Shown piece by piece: positions 24,517-35,483 of a DNA stretch of 46,549 bases. The notes beneath the pieces were generated by a model. That model had not been told where the DNA came from. It did no database searches and was given only the letters and a program-made list of their open reading frames with translations. Origin of the DNA: Lichtheimia corymbifera B2541 (Eukaryota > Mucoromycota > Mucoromycetes > Mucorales > Lichtheimiaceae); NCBI GenBank assembly GCA_000697475.1, contig JNEU01000948.1, positions 1 to 46,549 on the forward strand, given 5' to 3'. A program made the position numbers and the translations under genes. Within the stretch, counting starts at the first letter, position 1. Every line of letters begins with the position of its first letter.

Positions 24517-25191
24517 ATGTCCTGGTATCAAAAACAGATTCGGTTGTCACCTCAACCAAGAGGTACTATTTTATTCTCTTATTGTCGGCATTCCGGTTAT
24601 TAACGAAACGCTATGCTACTTTAGGTTGCCATTTGGTTCATCAAGAGATTGTCAGCCAAGTGCCCGAAATTCGCGATTACAAGGTTGGCATGGCCAACGT
24701 CTTTTGTAAGTAACCTTGCCGCAGGGTCCAACGCAGCTTTTTTGACCTCGTTCATCGGCAGCTGATACGCGACTGTCATAGTGCAACATACGTCGGCGAG
24801 TCTCATGATCAATGAAAACGCTGACAGGACTGTGAGATCGGATATGTCAATGGGGTTGGATAGGATCGTTCCCGAAGACTGGCCTTATGAACATGACTAT
24901 GAAGGATCGGATGACATGGTAGGCTTCAAGATTGTAGTAGTAGTCATCAATGTCAACTCATTATTGTATACATAGCCTGGTCATCTAAAGTCTGGCATTG
25001 TCGGTACATCGCTCAACATTCCTATTACCAATGGACGTCTCAACACTGGTACTTGGCAAGGGTAAGCAAGTCATTATCACGTATCATGCTGAATGAGCTG
25101 ACACGATTGCTTAAGGATCTATCTCTGCGAACATCGTAACCATGGCGGATCGAGAAAGGTGGTCGTCACTCTACAAGGTGAAAAATCATAG
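24517..25191 (+). CDS. YjbQ/UPF0047 family protein
   Basis: Predicted 141 aa, the usual family length; exons 24517-24562, 24625-24705, 24782-24918, 24976-25061, 25116-25191; phase closes. Seen: [18 protein letters not shown] at the start, then [14 protein letters not shown], the acidic [45 protein letters not shown], and the end [18 protein letters not shown]. These are the signature blocks of the family, with conserved His residues in QHTSAS, PGHLKS and EHRNH. Some bacterial members show weak thiamine-phosphate synthase activity; the eukaryotic role is not settled. Compact, single-domain, no targeting signal seen. Convergent with the HPP gene. Confidence 0.93.
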
Positions 25192-25410
25192 AGGTAGAAT
25201 GTAGCGGTTCGAATAGCTGTTGTTGGAATAAATACAAGAATTGAAGAATACATCATCGAACATGCAGCTGCAGGATATATATGAGAAAGGATGTGTTTGT
25301 GTATGAGCGTTTTGTAGATTATAATGCATGAGAGATTGTTTATTATTGTTGGTTGTATTACATTATCATATTCTAATTCAGTAACTGATTGCTTGTCAAA
25401 ATCACAGAAA

Positions 25411-26307
25411 TCATTGCTGTAACTTTTGGTATATTCTCTTCAAGACCTCGTGTTCTTCTGGATCCAAGATACCATCTGGGAGAGTAGCTGGATCGGGTAT
25501 ATAATAACGCGTCTCACTCGATGAGATGGATGGGGTTCGTTTTTGTTCTTCATCCTCGGTTGACGTGACTTCCAGACCGGCAGGATCGGATACAGTGGCT
25601 GCTGCTACCGGGGATGGTAGTGATGCAGGAGCGGGAGCAGAAGGTGTCCACCAGAATGTGGGGTAGCGTCGATCGATATTGTTGACAATCATTGCTATGA
25701 CAACCATGACTGTCAATGACAGCATCATGACACCGATATAGTACCATCCCAAATCTCCAGCTTCCTTGATCGCAATGGGGATGATGGTAGTTGCACCTGC
25801 TGGAGGATGAACGCACTTTAGAGCAAGCATCAACACAAGCGTGATAGCGACACTCGTAGCTCCAGCAACCCATCGAACATGTTCTACAGCAGCTTCAGGT
25901 GTGTTGATATGAAGAAACATCTGGTTGATCGCCACGCCTATAATAGACGCAACAAGCGTGCCACCCAATACGTTGCGAGGTTGTGCCAAAGGCGATTCGA
26001 TAGCACCATACACCAGAATGGCCGAGGCACCCTAATGAGAAAAGAGATCAGAAGGTGTGAGAAAACAGGGCAATGGGTATGTCAAAATCAGGAAACTTAC
26101 ACAACTTGCTATAATCATAGGGACATTATGTTGGACACGAAAGTAGGAAGAGTAGGTGAAGATAATCTCGACAATGGCAATGCCAACAAACGCACCCAAG
26201 AAGGCCCATATGCAAGTACGCCAAAGAGGGAGTGGTTTTTTGTTATAGCTGTGAGCACCAATAAACCGAGTGATCCACCATGGCCATTTGTCGAAAAAAT
26301 CAGTCAT
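25411..26307 (-). CDS. HPP-family integral membrane protein
   Basis: Predicted 275 aa in two exons (26307-26101, 26031-25411); phase closes. Several hydrophobic segments are seen (about residues 32-52, 70-80, 90-108, 126-142 and 155-178), with the family signature CVHPPAGAT (HPP at 144-146) and a PRNVLGG loop. The C-terminal 90 residues are polar, with Pro/Ala and acidic stretches, probably cytosolic. HPP proteins are membrane proteins of bacteria, plants and fungi; a plant member has been linked to nitrite transport, but fungal function is not established. The start MTDFFDKWPWW fits family N-termini. Confidence 0.9.
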
Positions 26308-26975
26308 CGATATGATAGGTTGATGAGAGTGATAAAGAGAGGAGAAGGCAGATAAGATATGATAACCAGTTGTCAGCGGATAAAGATGCAACTGCTGAGT
26401 CAACAACCCCATCCGAACAAGATTTTCCTTTATGTGCGTGAGTGTGCCTGAAACAAATCAAACACCCATCACTTTCCATCGTTACCAAGCACATGACTTT
26501 CTTGTCGCTGCTACACCTGCTATGATATCTGATAACGGGCCTTCCTTAATATAGTCCCTAATGCTGAAATGACAAATCATTCAACCAACCAGCGATGGTA
26601 TATACGTATCACGCAATGGGGCTGGGAACGGGGGAGATACATATTTGTAGAGGACATGGCTAATAGAAAGGATCGGGTTACTTCCATTAGATATCATCTC
26701 TTCCTATGTTTAGATAGATACATGCCATGTCTTCCTATGTTTAGGTAGGTAGATGTAGATTGCGTGTCGGACCTTCATGGTCATAAAGATAGGTCTACGG
26801 TATATCTTTTTCCTAACAAGCATATGCCAGCCATTGAGACTGATGCCTTCAAACGTAAGAGCTATGCGTATATAACTCTTTAAGAGCGTACTGGTATCAT
26901 GAACCTCTTCACACCATAATGTATACAACACAGTTTATTTGCATTAATGAACATGTTCTCCTGCATAATATTGCT
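26308..26975. other. Spacer between HPP and BAG genes
   Basis: About 0.67 kb: upstream of the HPP start and downstream of the BAG gene stop, both on the minus strand. Small ORFs here resemble nothing. A short near-duplication (TCTTCCTATGTTTAG) occurs at about 26700 and 26731. Confidence 0.4.
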
Positions 26976-28706
26976 TTATCCAACAGTGACTGGATGCTTT
27001 GGATGGTGACGACGATGACGTTGTTTGTGATGTTTCTTTTTTCCTGAGCTTGTGTTTTTCAATGCGGTGAGTTTTCTCGCACGTTGCCATTCATGCTCCT
27101 TGTGTTCATCCAATTTTTCCAACATGCCTTCAGCACGCTTGACAAGGGAACGACGTTGATTTCTGATTTTCTCTTCTCCATGTGATTCGATTGTATCAAG
27201 CTTGATCATGATGCGCATGATAGCATCCTCGCAACCAAGGAATTCACGATTATTGGGGGTGGTTGCTGTCAATTGAAGAGTGCCGCCTTGTTCGGATGGT
27301 TTGAATTGCAGGGGAGTTTTCAATACTGTAGGAAGGCGATCCTTCTCCATATTTTCCAATTCACGTTGTATTTGAAGCAGTTCTGGATGTTGAATAACAG
27401 GCTCAGAAGGTGGCAAGTTTCGCTTTTGTTGTTCTGCTATTTCATGCACACGCTGTGCTGCTGCAGTAGGATCAGCTGCTGCTGCTGCTGCTGGTGGAGT
27501 TGCATTGGATAGGTCATCATCATCATTTACCAATTGCTGCTGCGGGGAAGCACTTTCAATATTGGATGTGGCAGGGTCAGCAGGGGTAACAACATGCTTG
27601 GGTGCATAAGCGGGCTTTTGTTCTTGTTCTTCTTGACACGCTTCTGGTACTTGCTGCTGCTCATTGCTCACCAATTCATCCAGCAGATCCTTCAGATTGA
27701 GCACGCGACCCTGCAACGGTGGATCAGGTGATGGCGCATGGTATCGTTCTTGCTGTACGGATGTCGCCTGAGGCATGGGTGCGTTCTCACGCGTGACAGA
27801 AACTGGTTCTCGTTCCCTTTGCTGTTGCTTTGGCCAACTCTTCAAGATGTCTTCGTATTTATCTTCAGGCTCGGATGCAATGGCTTTTGGTGTGGTTGAT
27901 GGCACTTTTTTATCTTGCATCACTGGTTTGGATTCCTGTACCAGCTCTGCTACTGGTGACGATACACCCATTGGCTCCTCCTTCTCTTGCTCTTGCTCTT
28001 GCTCTTCTTCTTCCTCAGAGGGTTCATTAGTATAGTCATCATCCTGTTGTTGTTGTAGTCTAGAGATGTAATTCCATAAATCATGTGCCTGTGATTCCTC
28101 ATCCTCTTCAGAAGCACCACTCTCAGCTTCATCCATTTGCTGATGTAATGTATCTTCTTGTTCTTGCTGCCCAAACAACAACTTGAGTATACGGGCCAAC
28201 TGGTTGGCATGGAAATCCTCAAAACCCTTGTCTTCTTCAACAGCTTCAGATTCATCATCACTTTCTTCCTTGGTAGCTTGATCTTCTTCCTCCTCTTCTT
28301 CTTGTTGTTGTCGTTGAAGCATTTGCTCTTGTTCGCTTTGACGAGCAGCTTGATATTGTCGCCAAATCTCTTCTGATCTACGTTGCTCTAAAGCAGATGC
28401 AAGCCATTGACGATAAACAGCGTCTTGTTGAGCAGCAGCAGACATCAAAGCCTTGCGACGATAATGATCCATAAGTCGTTGAATACGTTGGGCACGTTCA
28501 CGTCGATAATGCTCCTTGAGCACTTTGAGATTATGTAATGCTTGAGTAACGCGATATTGTTGCTCCCGTTCTTCACATCGACGCCGCTGCTCATGCCGCA
28601 AAAGGAGTTGCAGCTGCAAGTAGTCGTCAAGCGTCAGTGTACTTTGCAAAGTGGATGGACGCTCAATAACCACACGTTGCGAAGTCGGATATACGTAGTA
28701 TAACAT
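26976..28706 (-). CDS. BAG-domain protein (putative Hsp70 co-chaperone)
   Basis: Predicted 576 aa, a single coding exon. Start is the ATG before LYYVYPTSQRVV. A TTTCAG acceptor-like site lies about 11 nt upstream, so a 5'-UTR intron is likely. Order: an Arg/Gln-rich coiled-coil region (about 25-130), long Glu- and Gln-rich acidic tracts (about 130-260), a disordered middle with a poly-Ala run, then a BAG-like helical bundle near 485-535 (IMRIMIKLDTIES, then RRSLVKRAEGMLEKLDEH). The very basic tail is Lys/His-rich and may be a nuclear signal. BAG domains bind the Hsp70 ATPase domain and speed nucleotide exchange; that role is inferred. The GFEDFHANQLARILKLLFG segment (about 170) is an isolated hydrophobic helix that may be a binding motif. 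Confidence 0.82.
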   Translation of the reverse strand: MLYYVYPTSQRVVIERPSTLQSTLTLDDYLQLQLLLRHEQRRRCEEREQQYRVTQALHNLKVLKEHYRRERAQRIQRLMDHYRRKALMSAAAQQDAVYRQWLASALEQRRSEEIWRQYQAARQSEQEQMLQRQQQEEEEEEDQATKEESDDESEAVEEDKGFEDFHANQLARILKLLFGQQEQEDTLHQQMDEAESGASEEDEESQAHDLWNYISRLQQQQDDDYTNEPSEEEEEQEQEQEKEEPMGVSSPVAELVQESKPVMQDKKVPSTTPKAIASEPEDKYEDILKSWPKQQQREREPVSVTRENAPMPQATSVQQERYHAPSPDPPLQGRVLNLKDLLDELVSNEQQQVPEACQEEQEQKPAYAPKHVVTPADPATSNIESASPQQQLVNDDDDLSNATPPAAAAAADPTAAAQRVHEIAEQQKRNLPPSEPVIQHPELLQIQRELENMEKDRLPTVLKTPLQFKPSEQGGTLQLTATTPNNREFLGCEDAIMRIMIKLDTIESHGEEKIRNQRRSLVKRAEGMLEKLDEHKEHEWQRARKLTALKNTSSGKKKHHKQRHRRHHPKHPVTVG

Positions 28707-29651
28707 AGTTGGTGGTGTCTGAAAGAAGAACAAGAGGCAACGTTGTAATTGTTAACAGGGGTGATGCTCTACAAAACACGAGCTGCTACCACCGGAGAAC
28801 AAGAAAGAACATGATACCACTTTTTTGATTCCCATGTCTCAGATTCAATGGGTTTCACTTATTCAATCACTCATTCTCCCATGCCTTTTCTTTGTACAAA
28901 ACATCATCCGCCATGTCATGGCGTCATCTCACTTATAATACACTGCAGTGGGATGTCTTTTTGCAACGATGAAGCTATTGTGCATCCTGCAAAGAATGTT
29001 GTTCTGCACGTGTCCATGGCAACCAACATGGTACGATGGTACATTGCCTAAATTTGTCACGATGGAAAATCAAAGAAATGTGATCGGGATATTGCTCGGT
29101 TGTTCCCGTAATGCGGAATTGTGCACGCAGACGCACACACACACCACGCCATACACGCACATACCATCAAATGTGAATCCATGTGCGTTAGACAGTATAC
29201 GCGTCATTGGGGATGCTCTTTATTTTGGATGGGATGCTACTGCTTAAAACCTAGTATCAACATGCTCTTTTACAACTGGTGCCAATATACTCAAGATTCA
29301 TTATGATGAGTAGTGAGAATTCAAACAAATGCAGCCATGTTACTCATGGAATGAGAATTGTTGACCTCCCTTGTTATCTGATGATTCTTATTTCCCCCGT
29401 AATTCTCATTAATAGTTTTCAGCAACATATGCAATGACGCTATGTGTAACAACAGTGACGACAATGACGGAAGAAGGAATCCAAAAATGGGATGCGTGCC
29501 CAGATCCATGGATGCATCAGAAAAGGCAAATATGAAAGACGTGTCGTAATATGTACACACGCGCCAACAACAATACTCTATGTTGACGGATATGATATCA
29601 TCATTTGTGACGCACAGTTGATGGGATCTGCAGGATCGATGACAGGGTCGC

Positions 29652-29894
29652 CTAAGCACACTTAATTCCGGCGGCGTCAATTTTACTCCCCCAACTGTCT
29701 ATGCGTGTTATCGTCATCAAGCGGGATGCACCCGATACATATCGTAATCCACCATCACATACTACATCTTCTTCATCACTATGAAAAGTGCAGCCTATGA
29801 CGCATTTAGATATCCAAAAGAAGCTAGTCGAACCAGAGACGGATATACGAGGCGATCTTTGCAATAATGCATGCATCCCTGATACTGAGACCAT
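29652..29894 (-). other. Orphan ORF, 80 codons
   Basis: Starts with ATG and ends in TAG. It is low in simple repeats, and segments such as VIGCTFHSDEEDVVCDGG look protein-like, but I recognise no family and found no adjoining exon with matching phase. It may be a decayed gene or chance. Confidence 0.2.
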
Positions 29895-30849
29895 CGCTAT
29901 CCTTTCTCATTTTTACTCTTCTATTGATTTATAAACATGTAAAGGATCATAAAGTGCAGCAGACCAAACAATAAAGTGGATTAGCTATCATACGTAATTG
30001 TTTTGGTGCTAGCAGAATTTATCAACAATGTTTGAAAGGTCGAACTGGGATAGCGGAATCCTCAAACACGGCTGTGGTTACATTGGAAACATACTCTTTC
30101 CCCTCCTCCTAACAACAACCCCCAAATGTAACCTCCGTGCTTATGATTTTTTAGCTTGGTTGCGAATCCTGTTTTACTCGAGCCCTACCAAATACGGATT
30201 TGCATCCCAAACTTTTTGACCATCTCAATACCCAAAAGTGCCCATGCACAATAAAGTTCATTAACATGCGAGCATGCCTTAGTACACTTTGCTGTACACA
30301 CCACCACCACCATGAATGCTGGGGGGTAAAGAAAAAAAAAGGCCTCAAAGGGGAGAATTTTAATACAGACAACCTCAATGAATGTGTAAAGGAAATTATA
30401 AGATAGGCATAATATACTTCTACTTGTGTTGGGAGGGTGCTCCGTTTTCTGATGTTGCTCGCGATAAAGTTGTACATCATTACCAAATCGGGCCCAGTGA
30501 ACCTTGGAGTCGGTTCCTCCCAGTATCATTCTTATTTCACCCTCATTCGTTTAACAATATGAACACGTTATGCACAAAGTTTGACGGCTTTTACTGATGA
30601 TTTCATCATGAGGATATCACGCTTGCACAGATTACTCACACACATGCACATGAACGTTGCTGAGTCAAAGAAAGATTTGTCAAAAGAGCCATGATGGTGC
30701 CAAGAATTTCGTTCGAGGCCTACTTTTTACCTGATACATGGCAGGTGGCGTATCTTCATATGTATAGGTTCCGGTCAATGCTGTATCTTTGTTTAACAAT
30801 ATATCCGTCCCCCATTTCATTTTATGGTGTTGCTCAATATGGCTACGTA

Positions 30850-30876
30850 TGTGGGTGTGTGGGTGTGTGGGTGTGA
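30850..30876 (+). repeat. GTGTGTGG-type short tandem repeat
   Basis: Three to four copies of an 8-nt TGTGTGGG unit. Short and imperfect at the edges. Confidence 0.7.
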
Positions 30877-32236
30877 ATGGATGCTTGTGATGTATTGTAA
30901 ATCCGTTCTATTATACATGAAGCACATGCTCTAGTTATCATGCAGCAGCCATGCATTGTATTGGCTAATAAGAAATGTGGGTGAAAAGAAGTAAGGAGTT
31001 TTGGGGGGGAATGAAAACAATCATGATCCAACAACACCGGTAGATTCATCTAACCCCCAAAAATCAACCACAAACCACCATCAACCACCTTTCTCCTGTC
31101 ATCCCACCCCCCGAAATCTGTGTCCCTTGCTTTTGTTACTCGATCATAAACGAGGAGCTTTGTATAAACATACACCCCTTATATCTCCTCTATTATAACA
31201 ATGAGCTTTTCTTGTGGGTATGCATCTTGCTAGGGTGAGTTCGGATGATTTGATCGATATGTACATGACGAAAAGAAGACTGTACCCTTTTCCAAAAAAG
31301 CTTGATGAAATGAGGGAGGGTAATAGGAGGGATTGTGAGACTGTGTATGTGCGTGTGTGTGTGCACAATTTCCCCCAAATCCAATCACAACTCCTCGTCC
31401 TTTCTCCTCTCCCCCCATTTTCAATGCATGTATCCGCTAGTACGGCAATCTCACGAATCCAGATCCATCTATAGTTGGTCCGAGTGCCAGACAAGAAAGT
31501 GTGCAAGAGTGAGAGTTCAATGGTGTCACCTCGGGTGGTGGTCTGTGACACACACACTAATGATACACACATATACACAAACGGCATGATGATGCGGATG
31601 AATATACATGTGCAGCCCTATTTGTGAAATCATTATTGCAACAAGGCGGTTGTTGTTGTTGTTGCCTTGGGGGTGGTGGGGAAACAAGCGAGGAGATGTC
31701 TGGGGAGCGCCTCTAATGCTTCAACTTGTATTATCATATTGTGTGCTTGTTTGTCTCTTTTCCACGCTATTTTTATCCAAACAGCTTTCTTTCTGACTAA
31801 ATGGTCCCCCAAGGATATGGAGACCTTGATTGCAGTTTAAAAGTTTCGAACAGAAAAATCCATTCACCCATACAAAATCCGATTTTGCATACGCTTGTGT
31901 GCCCTTGTACCTAAACTTTATTTACTGTATACACCTTAATCTATCATGAAGGAAAAAGGTTTTTTTTGCATAGAGTATGGATGTGATGGGGTGTGTGTGT
32001 GTGTCAATGATATAGGTGGCAGATGTCGTGGCACGGACCCTGATGTTGGCAGTGTTATTTGAAGGAATGTGCTAGTGATGATGGTGGCGTGTAGTGGCAT
32101 GCGCTTGTAATATAACGAAGGAAGAGGAGGCGAAGGACAATGTACATGTATGTAAGTTGGTGCTTGTATGTGTCTGCTTTTGCGTGCATCTCATCATCAT
32201 CCTTTCCCTTTTTCAGTTGGCTTCTTTCTCTCTCTT

Positions 32237-32268
32237 TGTGTGTGTGTGGTGTGTGTGTGTGTGTGTTG
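32237..32268 (+). repeat. (GT)n microsatellite
   Basis: About 15 GT units with one GG interruption, in the spacer downstream of the WOPR gene. Confidence 0.85.
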
Positions 32269-32476
32269 TATATGGAAGCGCGCTCTGTGTGATTATTGAC
32301 GACTTTGGGTACGAGGAATAGCTGGGTTCGTCCAACCGACGACAAGAAAGAATGTAATGCTGTGATCCGGTTATTTTCAATGAATGATATGTACGTGGAA
32401 TTGGTTTTTGGGTGAATGATTTGGTATATGAATGCATGTGTGAAGTGATAGGTCACGTTGGTCGATCCTGAATTTC

Positions 32477-33268
32477 TTAAAGCTGCAGCTGGCGTTCCAA
32501 AGCGTCAAGTTGGCGTTTATCTTCTGTGCATCGAGTATCGTTTTTAACGTCAGCAAATGGATCAGGTTGTTGTTGTTGGATTAACAACAGTGGAGGTAAA
32601 GTAGGTGCTGGTGTGGATGATAGTACGGGTTGTGGTGCTGTTGGTGGTCGTGGCGTATAATAAAAAACTGGAGATCCAAGCTCACCTCCTGTGGGCTCTT
32701 CATCCGAAGACACAGGTGAAAGCGTAAGTGATGGTACTGAAGATGGACGCCTGATATTACGGACCGTAGCAGAATGGCCTCCACCTGTATCAAGGGGATT
32801 CAAGTCAGGATAAACACCCCTGGGTACGACGATATTGCTCAGTGCACAGTCAGCAGTAGGCTGTGTCAGGCGACCTGCCACCACATCAGCCTTGTTGTAA
32901 TATGAGATGAGGTGCAGCTTTTGATTGGCAGCTGTACAAATGGAAAAGCTTTGCTTGATAAGGCCATTTGTCTTGTATGTGTAAATGGGAGTGGTCTTGC
33001 TTGTTCTTCTAGGCCGTCGTTTGGTTGCAAGCTCACGATACGTTAAAAAGCTGCCTGATACACGGCTGGGTGACCACGTTCTTCCATCGGTCCATCGTCG
33101 CATTCCTGCTTCACTTTCATCCCATGCAAAGACAGCACCAGACTTTATCTGCAATCCTTCTTTAGCAGAAAGCCGTCGTTGAATACGCCGCAGTTGACCG
33201 AGACGACATGCTTCAAATATCACAAGAGCGTCTTGAGGTGTTTTGATATGACCAAAATATGTCTCCAT
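32477..33268 (-). CDS. WOPR (Gti1/Pac2) transcription regulator
   Basis: Predicted 263 aa, a single exon, opening directly with the WOPR domain. Box 1 is TYFGHIKTPQDALVIFEACR, then WDESEAGMRRWTDGRTW, then SRVSGSFLTYREL. Box 2 is GLIKQSFSI and LHLISYY (to about residue 126). The remaining half is Pro/Ser/Thr-rich with a Gln run. Known relatives (Wor1, Ryp1, Gti1, Pac2, Sge1) bind DNA and switch morphology or development in fungi. The compact N-terminus with Met directly at the domain is usual. Upstream, 33269-34067 has no recognised gene and may contain its promoter and a 5'-UTR. Confidence 0.93.
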   Translation of the reverse strand: METYFGHIKTPQDALVIFEACRLGQLRRIQRRLSAKEGLQIKSGAVFAWDESEAGMRRWTDGRTWSPSRVSGSFLTYRELATKRRPRRTSKTTPIYTYKTNGLIKQSFSICTAANQKLHLISYYNKADVVAGRLTQPTADCALSNIVVPRGVYPDLNPLDTGGGHSATVRNIRRPSSVPSLTLSPVSSDEEPTGGELGSPVFYYTPRPPTAPQPVLSSTPAPTLPPLLLIQQQQPDPFADVKNDTRCTEDKRQLDALERQLQL

Positions 33269-34067
33269 ATTGACAGAGATAAAAGCTGCAAGGAGGAAAT
33301 GGAAAAGTGAAAGATAATGCGGAAAGAAAAGAGGAAATAGCCTTTTCAGCTATAATCGACCTTCTTTTAAGGTTGCTCCCGTTGAGGAAAAGTACCGTTT
33401 TTTTCATGCGGTCAGGATGGTAGATTGCCCTAAAATACAAAATAGCGGTCAGTCCGAATTCGGCAAAATGCCCATTTCCCATTACCATCACAAGATTCGA
33501 TAGCGATCTGGATTGTTTTAGTAACCAGTGTATTGCTCCCTTTTTCCCCTTGCCGACCCCCAACTTTTTTTTTCCTTTCTATCCAGAACCCAGTTTTCGC
33601 TGTCACACTCTCCTCAATGGGCGCGTGTATTTTATGCAATGTACTTGTACCAATGGACAACCGGAGGAGGAAATCATTGATGGGTGTAATAATGCTTTAT
33701 ACGTGATAAAGAGAAAAGTGAGCACGAGATGTCGAAAGGAGCAAATAAGAATCAAGATCGACAGCACTGGGGATTGTAGAAAACGATCGAACTTTGACAC
33801 CATCCTTGCCGCTGGAATCAGTATCCTAATGTATTTTTTCTATGAGTTTCTAGTTTACCCGAGTCACTCTCACCAACGCATACTCACGAAACATTTCATT
33901 CTCCCATACATCCCTCATTCGGTGATCGACAAAGAAGAAGACGGCATTTCCTGCAGCGTGAAATTCTGAAGCGGACAAGGAACTGCACTTTTGCCTCGTT
34001 CAGGTAACACACCCAATCTACCACCTTCGCTAAAAAAGACATACCGTACCGCCCCATCGGGTCAACT
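33269..34067. other. Spacer upstream of WOPR gene
   Basis: About 0.8 kb between the ceramidase stop and the WOPR start. A 139-codon open frame on the plus strand (33550-33969) has no ATG at its beginning and no family resemblance. I treat this stretch as promoter or leader DNA of the WOPR gene. Confidence 0.4.
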
Positions 34068-35382
34068 TTATTTCTTCTTTTCCTTAATCTTTACGTAGGG
34101 TATGAAATAAGCAAAGTAACCGATATATGGATCCAAGCCTTGATTTCTTGCCATTTCATGTCCACAGGCCACATACAAGTAATGCAAACTGGAGCTCATC
34201 TATATCCAAGAAAACAAAGGGCATGTTAGTTATCATAACCCCCATCCAATGCACGAGTCACGATTGTCAATTACCAATACATGCCACCTAGAGACAAAAG
34301 CGGGGGTGCAAGGAGAAAGAACACAAAGAAACGAATATCAGAAGACTTGTGTGATTTTGGAGTGCATGTGTGTGTATCTTACCAAGCATGGAGTTGTGGG
34401 TTGAATAGGTTGTACTCATGATAAACATGGCACATGTTTTTATCGAATAACCATACGCCCAACGCTAAGGCCAAGAACTGTGCACCTCGATGAAAGAGCT
34501 TGGTGATCTCCTTATCTTGAACAGCGCGGTACATTTTGCTGACGAACCATAGGCAGCTCCACATGACGCATCCAAATCTATTTCAAAAGCGTTATTAGCG
34601 ACCTATTCTGCTTTTCTTTTCCCACCCCCAAACCACCTGATAATGATACTTGCGATGATTGAAACATGTAAAATTGCATAGTGCCACTTGACTGACTGGT
34701 CACGTAAGTTGCAAAGGCACAGTAAATGCTGATGGCCACCGGGTACACCGCCCCACGATATCCATTTTCATTCAATAAGAGCCCGAATAGATAACAAGCT
34801 GTCCAGACCATAGGAACCTACTCGACATGTTAATAGCAGGATCACATGTAAACTTTATAGGTCCCATTACCTCGTCCCACATTTGATTCTCGAATTGTAG
34901 GGTTGCATGAAAAAGAATACTATCATATAAAGTGACAAATTAAGCAAGATGATGCCAGGAACCTCTCCCCCACACCCCACCCGAACACTTGCAACCAAAA
35001 TGTAAACACAACCAGGACCAAACATACCTTCCAATGCCTACAACAACAATCAATAGATAGCTCACAGATAAATTCCATCCCAAGCTTCGGTGATGTAACG
35101 CCACACCCAGGGCGCCAAGAAACACCATGGCTAAACTCTGTTTAGAAAGTAAGAATATATACAAACATATCTTGTTATCTGCTGCTGCTGCTGCTGCTTA
35201 CCGATACTGAATTCCAGAACTCGGCAACATAATACGAATGAGTGTAATTCTCCTCACACCTGGACGTCAACAATGGGCAATGTGAGATTGGTGGACATAG
35301 TAGCATGGGCATTGAAGGCAACATACCAGTCAACTGAGCTCGTAATAGGTCCCCAATATCCTTCAGGGAGGTGTTCGGTCAT
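34068..35382 (-). CDS. Alkaline ceramidase
   Basis: Predicted 258 aa; eight exons: 35382-35327, 35259-35202, 35137-35028, 34919-34871, 34817-34654, 34577-34383, 34287-34275, 34199-34068; phase closes. Family marks: GYWGPITSSVDWCEENY at the start, SILFHATLQFENQMWDEVPM and HAWWHVL, which supply the metal-site His/Asp residues of this seven-TM hydrolase. Most of the chain is hydrophobic. It cleaves ceramide or phytoceramide in the ER/Golgi (yeast Ypc1/Ydc1). Two oddities: intron 5 starts with GC (GCAAGT at 34653), the only choice that restores the frame, and exon 7 is only 13 nt long, encoding the middle of HAWWHVL. Confidence 0.9.
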
Positions 35383-35483
35383 AGTTGGAGAGTAGACTGA
35401 AAAGAGAGTACACAGACATACGCGGGGTTGGATAGAATTAATGAAGAGACGTTACGTTGGACATTGGATAAGCATTTATTGCC

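Larger units (their letters stand above)
28707..32476. other. 3.8 kb region without a recognised gene
   Basis: Lies upstream of the BAG gene and downstream of the WOPR gene. Only short ORFs occur and none shows family resemblance. Contents noted: an open frame at 29652-29894 (-), TGTGTGGG-type repeats at 30850-30876, CA/GT-rich tracts near 29125-29165 and 31340-31365, and a longer GT tract at 32237-32268. It could hold a long WOPR 3' region, a noncoding RNA or regulatory DNA; the sequence does not decide. Confidence 0.5.

Noticed and set aside
27775..28376. Hydrophobic plus-strand ORFs opposite the BAG gene
   Set aside because: They are shadows of the Glu/Gln-rich codons of the BAG gene on the other strand.
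33550..33969. 139-codon open frame on the plus strand
   Set aside because: No ATG at its start, no recognisable domain, and it lies in the presumed promoter of the WOPR gene.
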